Source: Elysia chlorotica
Taxonomy: Eukaryota > Mollusca > Gastropoda > Plakobranchidae
Assembly: GCA_003991915.1 (NCBI GenBank)
Contig: RQTK01000499.1
Location: 218,735 to 282,734 of the forward strand
Length of the DNA: 64,000 bases
Direction of reading: 5' to 3'
The notes under the pieces are model-generated. The model was not told the DNA's origin and did not search any database. It saw only the letters and a program-made list of their open reading frames with translations. Positions 45,530 through 64,000 of the stretch are shown here, one piece after another (the stretch's first letter is position 1; each line of letters starts with the position of its first letter). The position numbers and the translations under genes are program-made.

Positions 45530-45948
45530 AAATCACTCTCAGAAGCTGTCTGACAAACCACTGTCTCCATGGGTACATGTGGGAGAAGATGACAAGATCG
45601 TGTCTGCCCATTGTGTTTATCACTTCTTATATTGCTATTTCTGAGAATTTTTTTAAAGATGGTTATATTACTCGAGGTTGCGGCATGTTATTATTCAAAC
45701 AACGCCAAAAATACATCTCTGCAGTGCCTTGATACTAATGAAGGCAGTGCCAAGAAATGTTGCATTTGTCAAGAGACTGTTAGATTTGATGATAATTAAG
45801 TGTGAAAGTGATGATTGTAAGTATGAATGGTTTCATTTTAGATGTGTAGGGCTCATCCATGAACCAAAAGGTAAATGGTTTTGTGATACATGTAAACCTA
45901 AGAATAAGAGGAGAAAAGGGGGAAACAAATCTAAATGCAACAAAAAGT
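45530..45948 (+). pseudogene. SWIM-like and PHD-finger fragment, left palindrome arm, frameshifted
   Basis: First comes VNHSQKLSDKPLSPWV, then GEDDKIVSAHC near 45530-45615, resembling the start of SWIM-type zinc-finger regions of transposon-derived proteins. Then a C4HC3 PHD finger: KKCCICQETVRFDDN, a stop, and in the next frame KCESDDCKYEWFHFRC and GKWFCDTCK. The frame breaks at about 45797. It ends in a Lys/Arg-rich tail. No start codon or full domain set, so a fragment. PHD fingers usually bind histone H3 tails; no function is expected from this broken copy. Confidence 0.65.
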
Positions 45949-46549
45949 GAATACTAGAGGACTAGTTTAGTCATGACAATCATGAATATTTTATGTTTTT
46001 ATTCAAACTTAGTTTCCAACTTCTGTTTGTATTGTATAAACAATGAACAATACATACATGCACAGTATACTATTTTAATTAATGCATTAGAACTGATATG
46101 CATTTCTTTTTCTTTGCTATCAAATGACAATTTATTCAGTTAAAATTTATCATATGTGAACATTTTGAAATGCTTCATGATACATGCAAACCAAATAATC
46201 AAATTATGCTTGTTTTAATTAGGTTTGCATGTAGCGCAAAAACTTTCAGTTCATAACTACATGTATAATGCAAATAGAAACATAAAATAATCACATATTT
46301 TATTATTTGGTTTGCATGTATCATGAAGCATTTCAAAATGTTCACATATGATAAATTTTGACTGAATAAATTGTCATTTGATAGCAAAGAAAAAGAAATG
46401 CATATCAGTTCTAATGCATTAATTAAAATAGTATACTGTGCATGTATGTATTGTTCATTGTTTATACAATACAAACAGAAGTTGGAAACTAAGTTTGAAT
46501 AAAAACATAAAATATTCATGATTGTCATGACTAAACTAGTCTTTTAGTA

Positions 46550-46975
46550 TTAATTTTTTTTTGCATTTAGATTTGTTTCCCCCTTTTCTCCTCTTATTCT
46601 TAGGTTTACATGTATCACAAAACCATTTACCTTTTGGTTCATGGATGGGCCCTACACATCTAAAATGAAACCATTCATACTTACAATCATCACTTTCACA
46701 CTTAATTATCATCAAATCTAACAGTCTCTTGACAAATGCAACATTTCTTGGCACTGCCTTCATTAGTATCAAGGCACTGCAGAGATGTATTTTTGGCGTT
46801 GTTTGAATAATAACATGCCGCAACCTCGAGTAATATAACCATCTTTAAAAAAAATTCTCAGAAATAGCAATATAAGAAGTGATAAACACAATGGGCAGAC
46901 ACGATCTTGTCATCTTCTCCCACATGTACCCATGGAGACAGTGGTTTGTCAGACAGCTTCTGAGAGTGATTTACC
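46550..46975 (-). pseudogene. SWIM-like and PHD-finger fragment, right palindrome arm, same frameshift
   Basis: Mirror copy of 45530-45948 with the identical break before KCESDD. Differs by a Leu to Pro change (VGPIHEP) and a slightly different Lys-rich end. Confidence 0.65.
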
Positions 46976-47359
46976 TGTGAATCAGATTCACAAAACCACT
47001 ATGAACAAATTCGATATTAACACTGATCTATAATGAACCTGCAAATGAGAATTGCCAAACATTAGCAGCCCATTAGAATGACAAGAATTAATCTTTGTTT
47101 TATCATAATAAATATTTATGATTTGTCTCATTTTGTTGATTATTTGCACACAAAAAAATACTTGCTGTTGTGCTAATTATTTTTATGCAGACTGGAAAGC
47201 TAATGTAACCTGGAAAGTTGGTGTTGAATTTGTAGATTCTGAAAGGATGAGAAGTCACAGAAAAAATTACAGTATTCAAACATTTTCATCTTGAAACTGA
47301 AAAAGATTAATTTCATGATTTCATTTAGCTGCAATTGAATATACATGTATTTTACCATT

Positions 47360-49888
47360 TCCAAAGTTAAGTTTTTGGTTTAAGCTTAGTTGCAAGACAA
47401 TAATTTTGTGCATACCAGATATTAGTATAGTGTAACTGTTTTCATAGACTCATTTTCTCTCTAATTGCATGCTGTTTAAAATTTAAATGGCATTTCAGGA
47501 ACTACAGTGAATCTAAATTAAAAAAAAAATTGTATGAGTTGCTTAGTTATTAAATTTCGCAGAAGTCTTTTCTTTTTGAAGACAGATAAAATCCAGGCGC
47601 TAAGAGCCCTTTACTAAAAAATTTGCCGTTGGCTAATCAGGCAGTTTAAACTCTCATTGTCAGGGTAAACAATAATGGCTGCCTCTTGTAAGTCTTGAAA
47701 GTTAACGTCTACTTTATCAAAATGATCCATTTCTCTTTGGCTTTAGTATTTTGATCTGGGTCTAATTTAATACCTAAATTAATTCCGGAAAATTGTCTAA
47801 GCAAAGTAATGACTCAACCATTTAAAACTAAATTGAAATTTGAAATGTAGTCTATCTAATAGACACTAGATCTAGGCCTATGGTGGGGAGCTATAGGCAT
47901 AGCCGTATTCATCTGAATTAGATTTTCTCGGTTTTGTCAGTGAATTTGAAGTGGATTTTTTTGTAATTGGTGCAATGTGTATTCTAACTAACTGGGAAAG
48001 CAGGATTTCGTTGGTATTTTGTCGATTTTGTATCAATATTTGATAGCCTAGGTATTTGTCTGAATATTTTAGTAATTTGGTGATACGATGTGTGTTGTAG
48101 TTTCTTTCTAGGAACAGAATATTACTGTAGTTTTCTGATTCTGCTGAGGTGCAGTTTAGGTTTTAGTGGTAGAATTGGAAGGTCATTTTAATTTGATGGC
48201 TGACAAGATGGATCCATTGGATTGAGAGTATGTGGAATATGTTTGGCGAAAAATGAGTCCTATGATGAAATGTGGTTGGTAACAGAGCCAGACATGATAT
48301 TCAGTTACCCATCTGAGCCAATCCCCACTCAGAGTCATACTACAATGATGAGCCTCGCAGGTTTTTCTTAAAAGTATTAAAACTTCCCCGAGACCTTTTC
48401 TTCTCCGGAGGTTGGGAGTACAAGGATTTCTGAAAGGAGTGCGACCTTGACGAGGAGGAGGTCGTCTATGTTCTGTCTTGGATATTCATTGGCGAAGCTG
48501 CTGAGTTTATCTCTTATAATTCTATAGGCCTATAAATCAATGTCTGGGTTCTAAATCTATTCTCAGGATTCTTTATAATCTACATCTAGATTCGGAACTT
48601 TAGTAAGATTATATTTCGTTTTAGGAATAAATATTTATATAATAGGCCTACATGTATATAGTAAATTTTGGTAAACCATTTACTTCTAAGATTTTAAGAG
48701 AAGATTGAACTTTTTCGAAGGCATAAAATAGTTGAAGTAATTCTTGGCACATTAGCTTAGTCTAACCCTACAGATACATCTAGGTTGCTGTTGTTGAATC
48801 AGCTTATTTTTAGACCGTTGTTTTAAAGTTTTTTAGTTATAATGACTTGATGTTGCAGATAAAAGTTTTTTTTTCCTCTGAGACATTTTGATGATCTTAA
48901 TGTGTTTTCATTTGTTGTTTACAAGCTCCTTAGCTTTTTAAAATTGATTGCTTAAACCAAATCTAGAGATAAAATGAACATGAAAGCCTGTAAAGCTTTT
49001 TTTTTAATAATGCAACACCTGAAACTAGATATGATTCCTTGAATTTCAAATTCTAAATGATATTGGTACATGATTTATTGGCAATCAGGGTTGTGAGATG
49101 AAGATGGTGGCAACATGAAAAGTATACTCCAAGGAAGCATAAATCAACCCCAGTTCCAGTTATTCTTCTTCCATTAGAAAGTTGTTTAACCTCAAAACCT
49201 CAGGATTTAAAAAAATGATTTTTTAGTGTAAAAATTGGCAAAGGGCGTTACAAAACCCGTAGCACTGGAGGGGTAAAACAGAAAATTGTGCATATTAACT
49301 AAGAAAATATGAGAATAAGATTTGAAATCATTATCTTAACACCCATCAACGTCTAGTTTGTAATTTTATCATTATCATTTTTTTCACAACCAATAATCTG
49401 TAAAACATTCAATAATGCAATTTCTTGAAATATGAAATATGAAATGGATCAAATGACTATGCAGTTTCTTCAGAACATTCTACATACACTGTATGCCTTA
49501 CTTGATTTATTTAGAGAGACATATATATACCATACACGAATCATGTGGGTAAATAATGTTGCCTTTGAAATAGAACTCAAGGTTGATTTTCTACTCTGTA
49601 AGTTGGATGGTCTCTATGCGCCTTTAAAGTTTAGAAAAAAATTGTATTGATGGCTATTAAATCAAAATGTTGTATGTAACTATCCACTTTTAAAGTCTTT
49701 GTTTCTCTTTTCGTCCAGACAATCTGATGGTGTTAAAAAATCTTTGAGATTGAAATTTTATAAGCCATATGGATCAACATGTACAGTCTGCAACTGAGAA
49801 CATTACAACACAGTGTGGTTGTGGCCGAAACAATCTAATTTGGAAAATCTTTAGTCAATCTTAATCATTCCATTTTGCCTGTCTTATA
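47360..49888. other. Region upstream of PACRGL
   Basis: No confirmed exon. Contains a decayed plus-strand coding-like stretch near 48210-48510 (see findings) and possibly the PACRGL promoter and 5' UTR just before 49889. Confidence 0.5.
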
Positions 49889-56450
<6,562 letters not shown>

Positions 56451-57570
56451 CTCACGACCTGACTAAAACACCTCGGAGCATGCAGGACGTCCCAGGGGCG
56501 ACGCTACTTGAGTTGCTCTGCTCGCTGCACGCGACACTTTCTCCACATCTTTTACTTTCTGTGCCTGCTACGTGTTGTGGATGGATCAGGCAAAACAAGA
56601 AACAAATCTTAATGCAGCACACCCTTGGGTGTTATGTACAATGGTGTTATAACTTTAGACCGCTGACAAAGGGCAATTTTTACAATTAAAAAGTCTCTTT
56701 AGTTTGGGATCTGAATGAATAGCACTGTTGTACTTACTAGCCCTTAATTATACAGTTGATTGCCTTATTTTTTAAGAGGCTTTTGTTAATATTTATATGA
56801 ACTATTGGCCCCAATGGTTTGCATTTCTGAGTGAAATGTCTAATTTTCATCTGTCAGAACAAAAATGTTGATAAGTTAAAAATGTTGCGTATGCTGTCCA
56901 TGTGTGTCTCACTTGCTCTTGAAATCCACTGTTTCAACATAATTCAAATTCAATTTCAGATTCTATCTTAGTTGCTTCCCTTACAAGTCATAGCAAATAG
57001 TGGATCATGTGATTTTCTTTTTAAGACATTGTTGGAATAAGTGATAGCAAAGATCTCTTTTCCTGATAGGTTATGCTGTAAAAACAGAACATAAAAATTA
57101 GTACAGAGATGGGCGCAATGATAAACTTAATCACTGCACTGACAATCTTGTAGTTCTATATTATGAAAATGATGTGTTAAAATGCTGTTTGATTTTCAAT
57201 TTAATTATTAGCATAAGAGATACATTTTTATTTACTGGGCTGCTTGTAAATAAATTTTAATCTGTTTAATGCAACCTTCTAATAATGTATTGATGCTAGA
57301 AACAAATTGAAAGTAAATTGTTAAAAATGCACTTGAAATCTGTGGCAATTATTTAGTAATGTACATAATTATCAACTCTAAGTAGATTGATTTATTTCAT
57401 ACTTCAGAAATAAGATAATAATGCATATATTGTCCCTCATTCCAAATTAAACGTGTTATAGTAAAAAATACCTAGTATCCCTGCTTTTAACTCTGTATCA
57501 ATATTTTATTGATATTTTGGAATAACTGCACAATGCACTTAACTTAGTGTCTTAGATTCAATAAAAATTC
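56451..57570 (+). other. Probable PACRGL 3' UTR
   Basis: No coding content. Candidate polyadenylation hexamers AATAAA at 57249-57254 and 57560-57565; which is used is unknown. Confidence 0.4.
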
Positions 57571-59637
57571 AAACCTGTTATGATCTCCAGACTTGGGAAA
57601 GATACAAACAAAGGTTCTAAGTTACTCTGCATTGATATAATCAATCTCCCAAAAATATGATAGATGACAGCCTCTTAGAACTGGAAAGGACCAAAGTCCA
57701 TCCTAGACCCTTTTGCCATAAGAAGGTTTTTAAAAGCGAAAAAAAAATAAATGAAGTGATGTGCCGTTTTTATTTGACTGTAATAAGGATTTGTGTTGTG
57801 GTCTCGTAAAGTAGGGCATATGTCAGAAGTTAATTAATACAGAACATATGGCTTAAAGTAAAAACATTTCATCACATATAGATATTGCACACACACAAAA
57901 AATGTTATTAATTTTCAGAATAAGGTGAGTTATGGCATTTCCAGAAATACCCGAAAATTTGTTGGGGCCACCACAAATTTGTGAATTGACATAAAAAAAA
58001 ACAATTGCACAATTAAGTGAAAATCCACATGAAACAATGTCAAACTTGAAATGCGTGGACTAATGCAGTACATTTACTGTACCAACAGAAAATTTCTATA
58101 TCTCTCTGCACCATGGATAAAAAGCAATGTCATATGCCCTACATATTGTATGAAGTCCTTGTAGTCCTTTCGCGGAAATGAATTCATACTTATAGGCTTA
58201 TGAAACTTAAAAGTACATAATTTTAATTTATTGACATAAATAAAACTTTTATTTCATTTCCTTCTTTTTAAAACAAAAGCATAACATTGAGTGGACTCAA
58301 ATTTAAAATAGAGGAGTCAAGAAAACAGTAACAAAAGACACACATGTACAATATTATAAGAAAGTTTAAAAAATAGCACTTGAGAATAAATTTCATAGTC
58401 GTACTTGATAACTCCTAATGTCCATGTTGAAAGTGAAAGTTGATATTATTTTATGATCTAATAACTCAACTTTATTTATTTTTTAGAATGGCATTTAATG
58501 ATGAGAAGTCAATGATATATTTAAGACACACATTGAATATAGAAGTTTAACATTCAGTACCTGTAGGGCAAGTCTATCTAAACCATGATACAAATTGTCA
58601 AAGACAACAGAATGTCTAGGTATGGCAAGGCAAGACGTGAGATAAAATTGGGGTTGCTTTCAATGTGAGACTAGTAATTATAAAGTAAGTGCAGTTTTTT
58701 TTGTATATTTAAAAAGCATTATTTTTTAAAGTCTCGTGTAAGAAGGACTCCAAATTGAATTAAGACCTATGCTATGTGAAGAATAATACCAGATGCAAAC
58801 GATTAGAGCTAACAACTACGTTAACAGTATGCCTGGCGCACAAAGAAACTAGCTCTCTGCTACACATAAAATAAAGTGATATACATGTATGTTCTACCTT
58901 AAACTATGCCAAGCCACAAAGATCAGTGCGCTATGTATTTTGAGACCAACTACTCTGTGTTGGATGCTATATTTTCTGATGCTCAAGAATATTGTCCTCA
59001 TCACTTTGGTGCTCATTACTACAAAGTATTACTCGTTGAACTCAACGACTTATTATTCTATGCAGAAGCCTCTGTATAATAAAATTTTGAAATAATAAAT
59101 TCTCTTTTGGTATATGATTTTTTCCCCCTCTACCATTAATGCAAATGAAAAATGAAAAGCTATTTAAACTATTTAAGTATGTGTGTGTGTGTGTGTGGGA
59201 AGGGCAGGAGGAAAGGGTTTTGAAAAGCTCATTATGTATATTTTATTTTCAAAAACATGTTGTATCTATCTATATCTATCTTACGGCCACAGTCAAGCAC
59301 TTGCTATGACTGCTTGTTTTAGTATTAAACTAGGAGTCATGTAAACCTTAAGGTGTAGATCTAATGTACTTCTTTTGTTTGTTTTGCCTTACATTTTTAT
59401 AGTTTTTCAAAATAAAGTTTTTGAACATGAATTTTCTATTTGTGTTAAAAATGTTTTCTTGTTCCAAAGATTTTCAAAATTGAACTCTGTTATGATCACA
59501 CCAGCAAAGCAATTATGCTATCAGAGAGAAAAGGAAATTTTATATTGATTGCAGAACAGATAAGACCATGGCTGAACTTTTGTTGGATACTTTGTGGTAT
59601 TTATTATAAAAAAAAAGTATTATTTCTGTTGTTGTTA
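57571..59637. other. Intergenic, nothing recognised
   Basis: AT-rich, with a short GT repeat near 59180. No exon or repeat family identified on either strand. Confidence 0.55.
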
Positions 59638-59638
59638 A

Positions 59639-59691
<53 letters not shown>
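59638..59691. repeat. (ATT)n microsatellite at gap edge
   Basis: Pure repeat running into the N block. Confidence 0.93.
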
Positions 59692-59953
59692 NNNNNNNNN
59701 NNNNNNNNNNNNNNNNNNNNNNNNNNNNNNNNNNNNNNNNNNNNNNNNNNNNNNNNNNNNNNNNNNNNNNNNNNNNNNNNNNNNNNNNNNNNNNNNNNNN
59801 NNNNNNNNNNNNNNNNNNNNNNNNNNNNNNNNNNNNNNNNNNNNNNNNNNNNNNNNNNNNNNNNNNNNNNNNNNNNNNNNNNNNNNNNNNNNNNNNNNNN
59901 NNNNNNNNNNNNNNNNNNNNNNNNNNNNNNNNNNNNNNNNNNNNNNNNNNNNN
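59692..59953. other. Assembly gap (262 N)
   Basis: Run of N, flanked on both sides by ATT-type repeats, so probably an unresolved microsatellite. Confidence 0.98.
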
Positions 59954-60092
59954 TTATTACCATTACATTGTGGGTAGAGTTGGACAGTAAAAGAGAAAGT
60001 GAGATTGGATGGCATTGACAGGAGAAGGCAGGAGAAAGATAATTATATAAATAGAGATAGGTATATAGAGAAATAAAGAGAGAAAGATAGAG

Positions 60093-60132
<40 letters not shown>
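60093..60132. repeat. (GA)n microsatellite
   Basis: About 20 GA units followed by a G-run. Confidence 0.9.
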
Positions 60133-60140
<8 letters not shown>

Positions 60141-61129
60141 AGGGAGGTACAGAGAGACAGACTGACACAAACAATCACATACATGTAGAGACAAACATAG
60201 ACAGGCAGCCAGGCGAAGGAGGAGGAGGGATGCATAATTCATGATCTCCTGAGAATTGCTCATGTAGGTCCGACTACACACTGAGAGACTTTGTACTGTA
60301 GCCTGTTGTTACATAGAGACTGTAGAGGCCTAAGCAAGGTCGTGGGTCTGAGACAACCGCAATCAATCATCAATGCAGACACAATATGTTAATAAAACAT
60401 GTGTGACCAAATACCCCCAGCAGTTGGCATGGTTGACACGTAAGCTTGGCCATCAGGTTGTTCAGGGGACAGACCATCTCTCGAACAATTGGGGCCAGTT
60501 GGCTCTGGCCTGGTTAGCAGGGCCTCCGCACCTCGCATAAATCTGGCATCCCCGCCCGTCCTGGTAGAGGTTTCTTTAAAAACACCTTAAACTAAAGACT
60601 TTAGGACTGCCTGTTTGACAATAAATATGTAAGAGTATTAAGACCCATTTAACTATAGGGAAAACAAGACGCACATACAAAACATGGTTGCTATGTTTCT
60701 TAACGCCCAACGTCATCAACCAGGCTATATCGCAGACGGATCAGGAGACAAACGTCTGACATTTTATGTGCCGCGCACAGTGGCTTGTTGGGATCAAGGC
60801 GTTTGGATCGTCCATTGAACTAGCGACGTCACAACTATAAGTTTCTGAACAACAGCAACAAGGACAGCAAAACATAGCAAATTTAAACTTTGTAGTCCGT
60901 CTCTCAAGCCTGGATACAATTGAATTTTTAAGTAACATACAAACAAGCTGAGAGGCATTACGGTTGAATTGATAAAAGAACAAAATAATGATGTCAAAAT
61001 ATATTTATATTTTGAAAACTGAAATGTACTTATATCTATATAGAGTAAGTAATCCCATTTAATGTGCTCAAAAGAAAATCAGTAGGAAAATAGTAAAACC
61101 AGACTAATGACAAAGAGATCTATGTCCAA
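60133..61129. other. Intergenic with SINE tail
   Basis: Apart from the SINE piece at 60682-60785 and a possible dispersed repeat around 60290-60600, nothing recognised. Confidence 0.45.
60682..60785 (-). mobile_element. SINE tail fragment
   Basis: Plus-strand text tttcttaacgcccaacgtca and aacgtctgacattttatgtg matches the reversed SINE tail region of 36308-36545 and 39466-39710. Confidence 0.6.
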
Positions 61130-61212
61130 CATGTCATGCTATTGCCAGTCTTATATCCTTCACAAGTCCCCAACAATTCTACTACTACTGTTGCTAATAC
61201 TACTACTACTAC

Positions 61213-61269
<57 letters not shown>

Positions 61270-61333
61270 CAACAGTAGTAGTAGAATTGTTGGGGACTTG
61301 TGAAGGATATAAGACTGGCAATAGCATGACATG
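61130..61333. repeat. 204-bp perfect palindrome centred on CTA/TAG repeats
   Basis: The left arm starts catgtcatgctattgccagt and ends in (CTA)n; the right arm is its exact reverse complement after (TAG)n. Both strands therefore encode the same chance peptide, a direct sign of the symmetry. Confidence 0.95.
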
Positions 61334-61443
61334 ACTACTACTAAACGCGATACATGTAGTTCTAACGTGTTTCTATTTTTTAAATTTGTTTATCTTTTAA
61401 CAAAATTCAAATCTTGGAGCTCTCTTGGTTTTTAAACATTGTG

Positions 61444-61512
61444 TGAACCGTAGGCGCAGGGGATAAAGTGCATTTATTGTCTGAACCGTAGGCGCAGGGG
61501 ATAAAGTGCAGT
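61444..61512. repeat. Two-copy 38-bp tandem duplication
   Basis: tgaaccgtaggcgcagggga followed by taaagtgca occurs at 61444 and 61482. Confidence 0.88.
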
Positions 61513-62018
61513 AACTGTATAGATGGAACAGTAACGTCCCTTAAGTCTTAATTTTATTTATTAAGGCAATAAATGGTGGCTGTAGAGAATGTTTGTTACA
61601 CTAAACTAACAAGGACAATTCAAAAGAACCAAGCGCATTCGTTGCGGTTCAAGTTTACAATTAACCTGTACTTGATAATTCTAACACGAGCTATGAGAAA
61701 ATAAGGGATATAGGAAACTTCACCATCAGCGACACGGAACGCACACCTGGATCTGGACAGGCATACTCTTTGATTGGGGAGAGAGAGAGAGGACGTTCTC
61801 CAGCAGATTTAGGTCTTCTAGGTTATCAAACGGGATCATTTACGGCGACTGCTCCCGGGTCTCTCTCTCTCTCTCAGGAATTAATTATGTAAACAACTAT
61901 TTTTTTTTTCATCTATGTTCTTGATGGGAACATTAAAAAAAAACTCCTTTCATACTCTGTCTTTCTGTTTCTCTCTGTCTGTGTCTATCTGTTGTCTGTC
62001 TGTCTAGTATCTCTCTTC

Positions 62019-62039
62019 CTCTCTCTCTCTCTCTCTCTC

Positions 62040-62081
<42 letters not shown>
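62019..62081. repeat. (CT)n microsatellite
   Basis: About 30 CT units with one interruption, directly before family D copy 2. Confidence 0.92.
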
Positions 62082-62082
<1 letters not shown>

Positions 62083-62083
<1 letters not shown>

Positions 62084-62450
62084 TATCCGATATTCACGGC
62101 TCCTAGGTTTCCCTAAGAAATCCTATACGGCGACAAGCGGCATTGACAGAAGACAAGAGCTCAACATGAAGGCAAGACATGATATCCTAGTCCAATCTAC
62201 TATTAAGAGGCTGATCCTTTAGTGTGGGGGTTCCTAATTTTGGAGGAAAGAAGGGGTAAAGTGAGGCAGATGAGACAATTCTTCCCTTATACGCTACGGG
62301 GCGGGTAAGATTAGGTTCATACAGCTGCTAGGGTTATTTTAAAACCTACTGGTTTATAATTAGGTTATGCTCCACCTTTCCCACTATTACCATGACTATT
62401 GTAGCTCCTACAACCACTACCATAACTACCACACCCATCACTACTATGAC
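62083..62450 (+). mobile_element. Dispersed unclassified repeat (family D), copy 2
   Basis: Same ordered blocks as 10430-10790: cctatacggcgacaagcggc, attgacagaagacaagagct, aggcaagacatgatatcc, and the ACT/ACC-rich end (actaccataactaccaca). Confidence 0.6.
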
Positions 62451-62539
62451 TGCAGGATATTACATATCTCACACCATGAATTGTAAAACATGTGTAGGAC
62501 TTGCTAGACCCAGAGAGAGCGAATGAGATAGAGCGAGCG

Positions 62540-63336
<797 letters not shown>

Positions 63337-63453
63337 ATATATAATTATCTAATTATCGATCGTGACAAAGTATAATTAATGAGTTATATAAATTTTGTGG
63401 GCGAAACTCATTAATTATACTTTGTCACGATCGATAATTAGATAATTATATAT
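63337..63453. repeat. Perfect hairpin: 49-bp inverted arms, 19-bp spacer
   Basis: 63337-63385 is the exact reverse complement of 63405-63453; the spacer is atataaattttgtgggcga. The arms include gatcgtgacaaagtataatt. Confidence 0.95.
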
Positions 63454-64000
63454 GTATATAAAATTATTATTCCACTTTTGCTGCAAGACATAAGGAATGT
63501 TGAACAAGCAGTAAAATATGAATTTTGTTTTATTTTTTATTTTGAAAGCTCACCAAGTAGAATCTAGGCTTCTTCCGCCAAACCTGTTTGCCTGTCTCGG
63601 CCAGCAGTGAATACAACTAAGTAATGGAAGAGATGCAATCAAAGAACACACAAGAAGCAATGATAAACATTAGGCGACTTCCGGAGAGATGAAATAACTT
63701 ATCTCAATGTAATTATTACTTAGAGGGTGACATTGACCTGTAGAGGTGATTCATCATCCCGTACAACAAAAGCGTTGATACCAAACATAAACAAACAAAA
63801 TCATAGAAATTCAACAAAGAATTTAGTACCCGTTTGCAAAGTGTTTTTTTTTCTTTACCACTATAACAATATTAAAAACGACTGCTCGTACTGCTCTCTC
63901 TAAGACCACTTCTATGGGCACCTCTCTAAAGTCACTTCTATGTTCACTCTTGAAGATGACAAGAGAGTAGAGTCAGCGAGTGCAGCAGTCAAGGGCAAAA
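63454..64000. other. Window end, nothing recognised
   Basis: No exon, repeat family or RNA gene identified. Confidence 0.5.

Larger units (their letters stand above)
45150..47355. repeat. 2.2-kb inverted repeat (palindrome), arms about 1.05 kb, loop about 102 bp
   Basis: 45150-46199 is the reverse complement of 46302-47355 with few differences; the loop is 46200-46301. Divergence rises at the outer ends. Each arm holds the same broken PHD-finger fragment, and the arms converge tail to tail. Confidence 0.95.

Noticed and set aside
45678..45950. Intact 90-residue PHD protein
   Set aside because: In that frame the first half is out of register; the first Cys pair of the finger lies in another frame, so the domain is broken.
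59515..60281. Frames over the second gap
   Set aside because: Made of ATT and GA repeats plus N codons; no protein content.
61107..61334. Two Leu/Val-rich proteins on opposite strands
   Set aside because: They are the same chance peptide read from the two arms of the palindrome.

Overview
The window is eukaryotic DNA from an animal. It is AT-rich, has exons with GT-AG introns, is crowded with microsatellites, and carries many copies of a tRNA-derived SINE and decayed LINEs. Gene content (an SLC16-type transporter, PACRGL, an SQSTM1-like PB1 domain) and a SINE tail ending in a word like 'ttggacgttaaac' suggest a lophotrochozoan, most likely a gastropod mollusc. The species is an inference. 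Two runs of N are assembly gaps (32640-32 33108 region, i.e. 32640-33108, and 59692-59953).

Layout. (1) 1-2.8 kb: upstream sequence with SINE fragments. (2) 3.0-19.2 kb, plus strand: a complete eleven-coding-exon monocarboxylate-transporter-like gene (SLC16/MFS). It joins in frame to 1106 residues, with an unusually long acidic N-terminus and a very long central cytoplasmic loop. Its intron 6 contains a rearranged tandem duplication, and its stop codon lies in a minisatellite. (3) 19.2-30.1 kb: 3' UTR and gene-poor sequence with one decayed transposase-like pseudogene on the minus strand. (4) 30.2-38.9 kb, plus strand: a candidate unrecognised gene of GC-rich small exons. Exon A can be spliced in frame to exon B (present twice, plus relics) or to exon C, and either joins exon D. 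A roughly 2.7 kb-offset direct duplication with TCAC repeats carries the two B exons. Nested antisense, at 36.2-37.2 kb, are two exons encoding a complete SQSTM1/p62-like PB1 domain. (5) 40.4-42.7 kb: a decayed plus-strand LINE interrupted by a minus-strand LINE reverse transcriptase fragment. (6) 45.15-47.36 kb: a 2.2 kb near-perfect palindrome whose arms each hold a broken SWIM-like/PHD-finger fragment. (7) 49.9-56.45 kb, plus strand: complete seven-exon PACRGL (249 residues). (8) 56.5-64 kb: no gene recognised; it holds a gap, two short perfect palindromes and repeats.

The three genes have no evident joint pathway. Exon boundaries come from reading splice consensus, phase and protein continuity; no transcript evidence was available.
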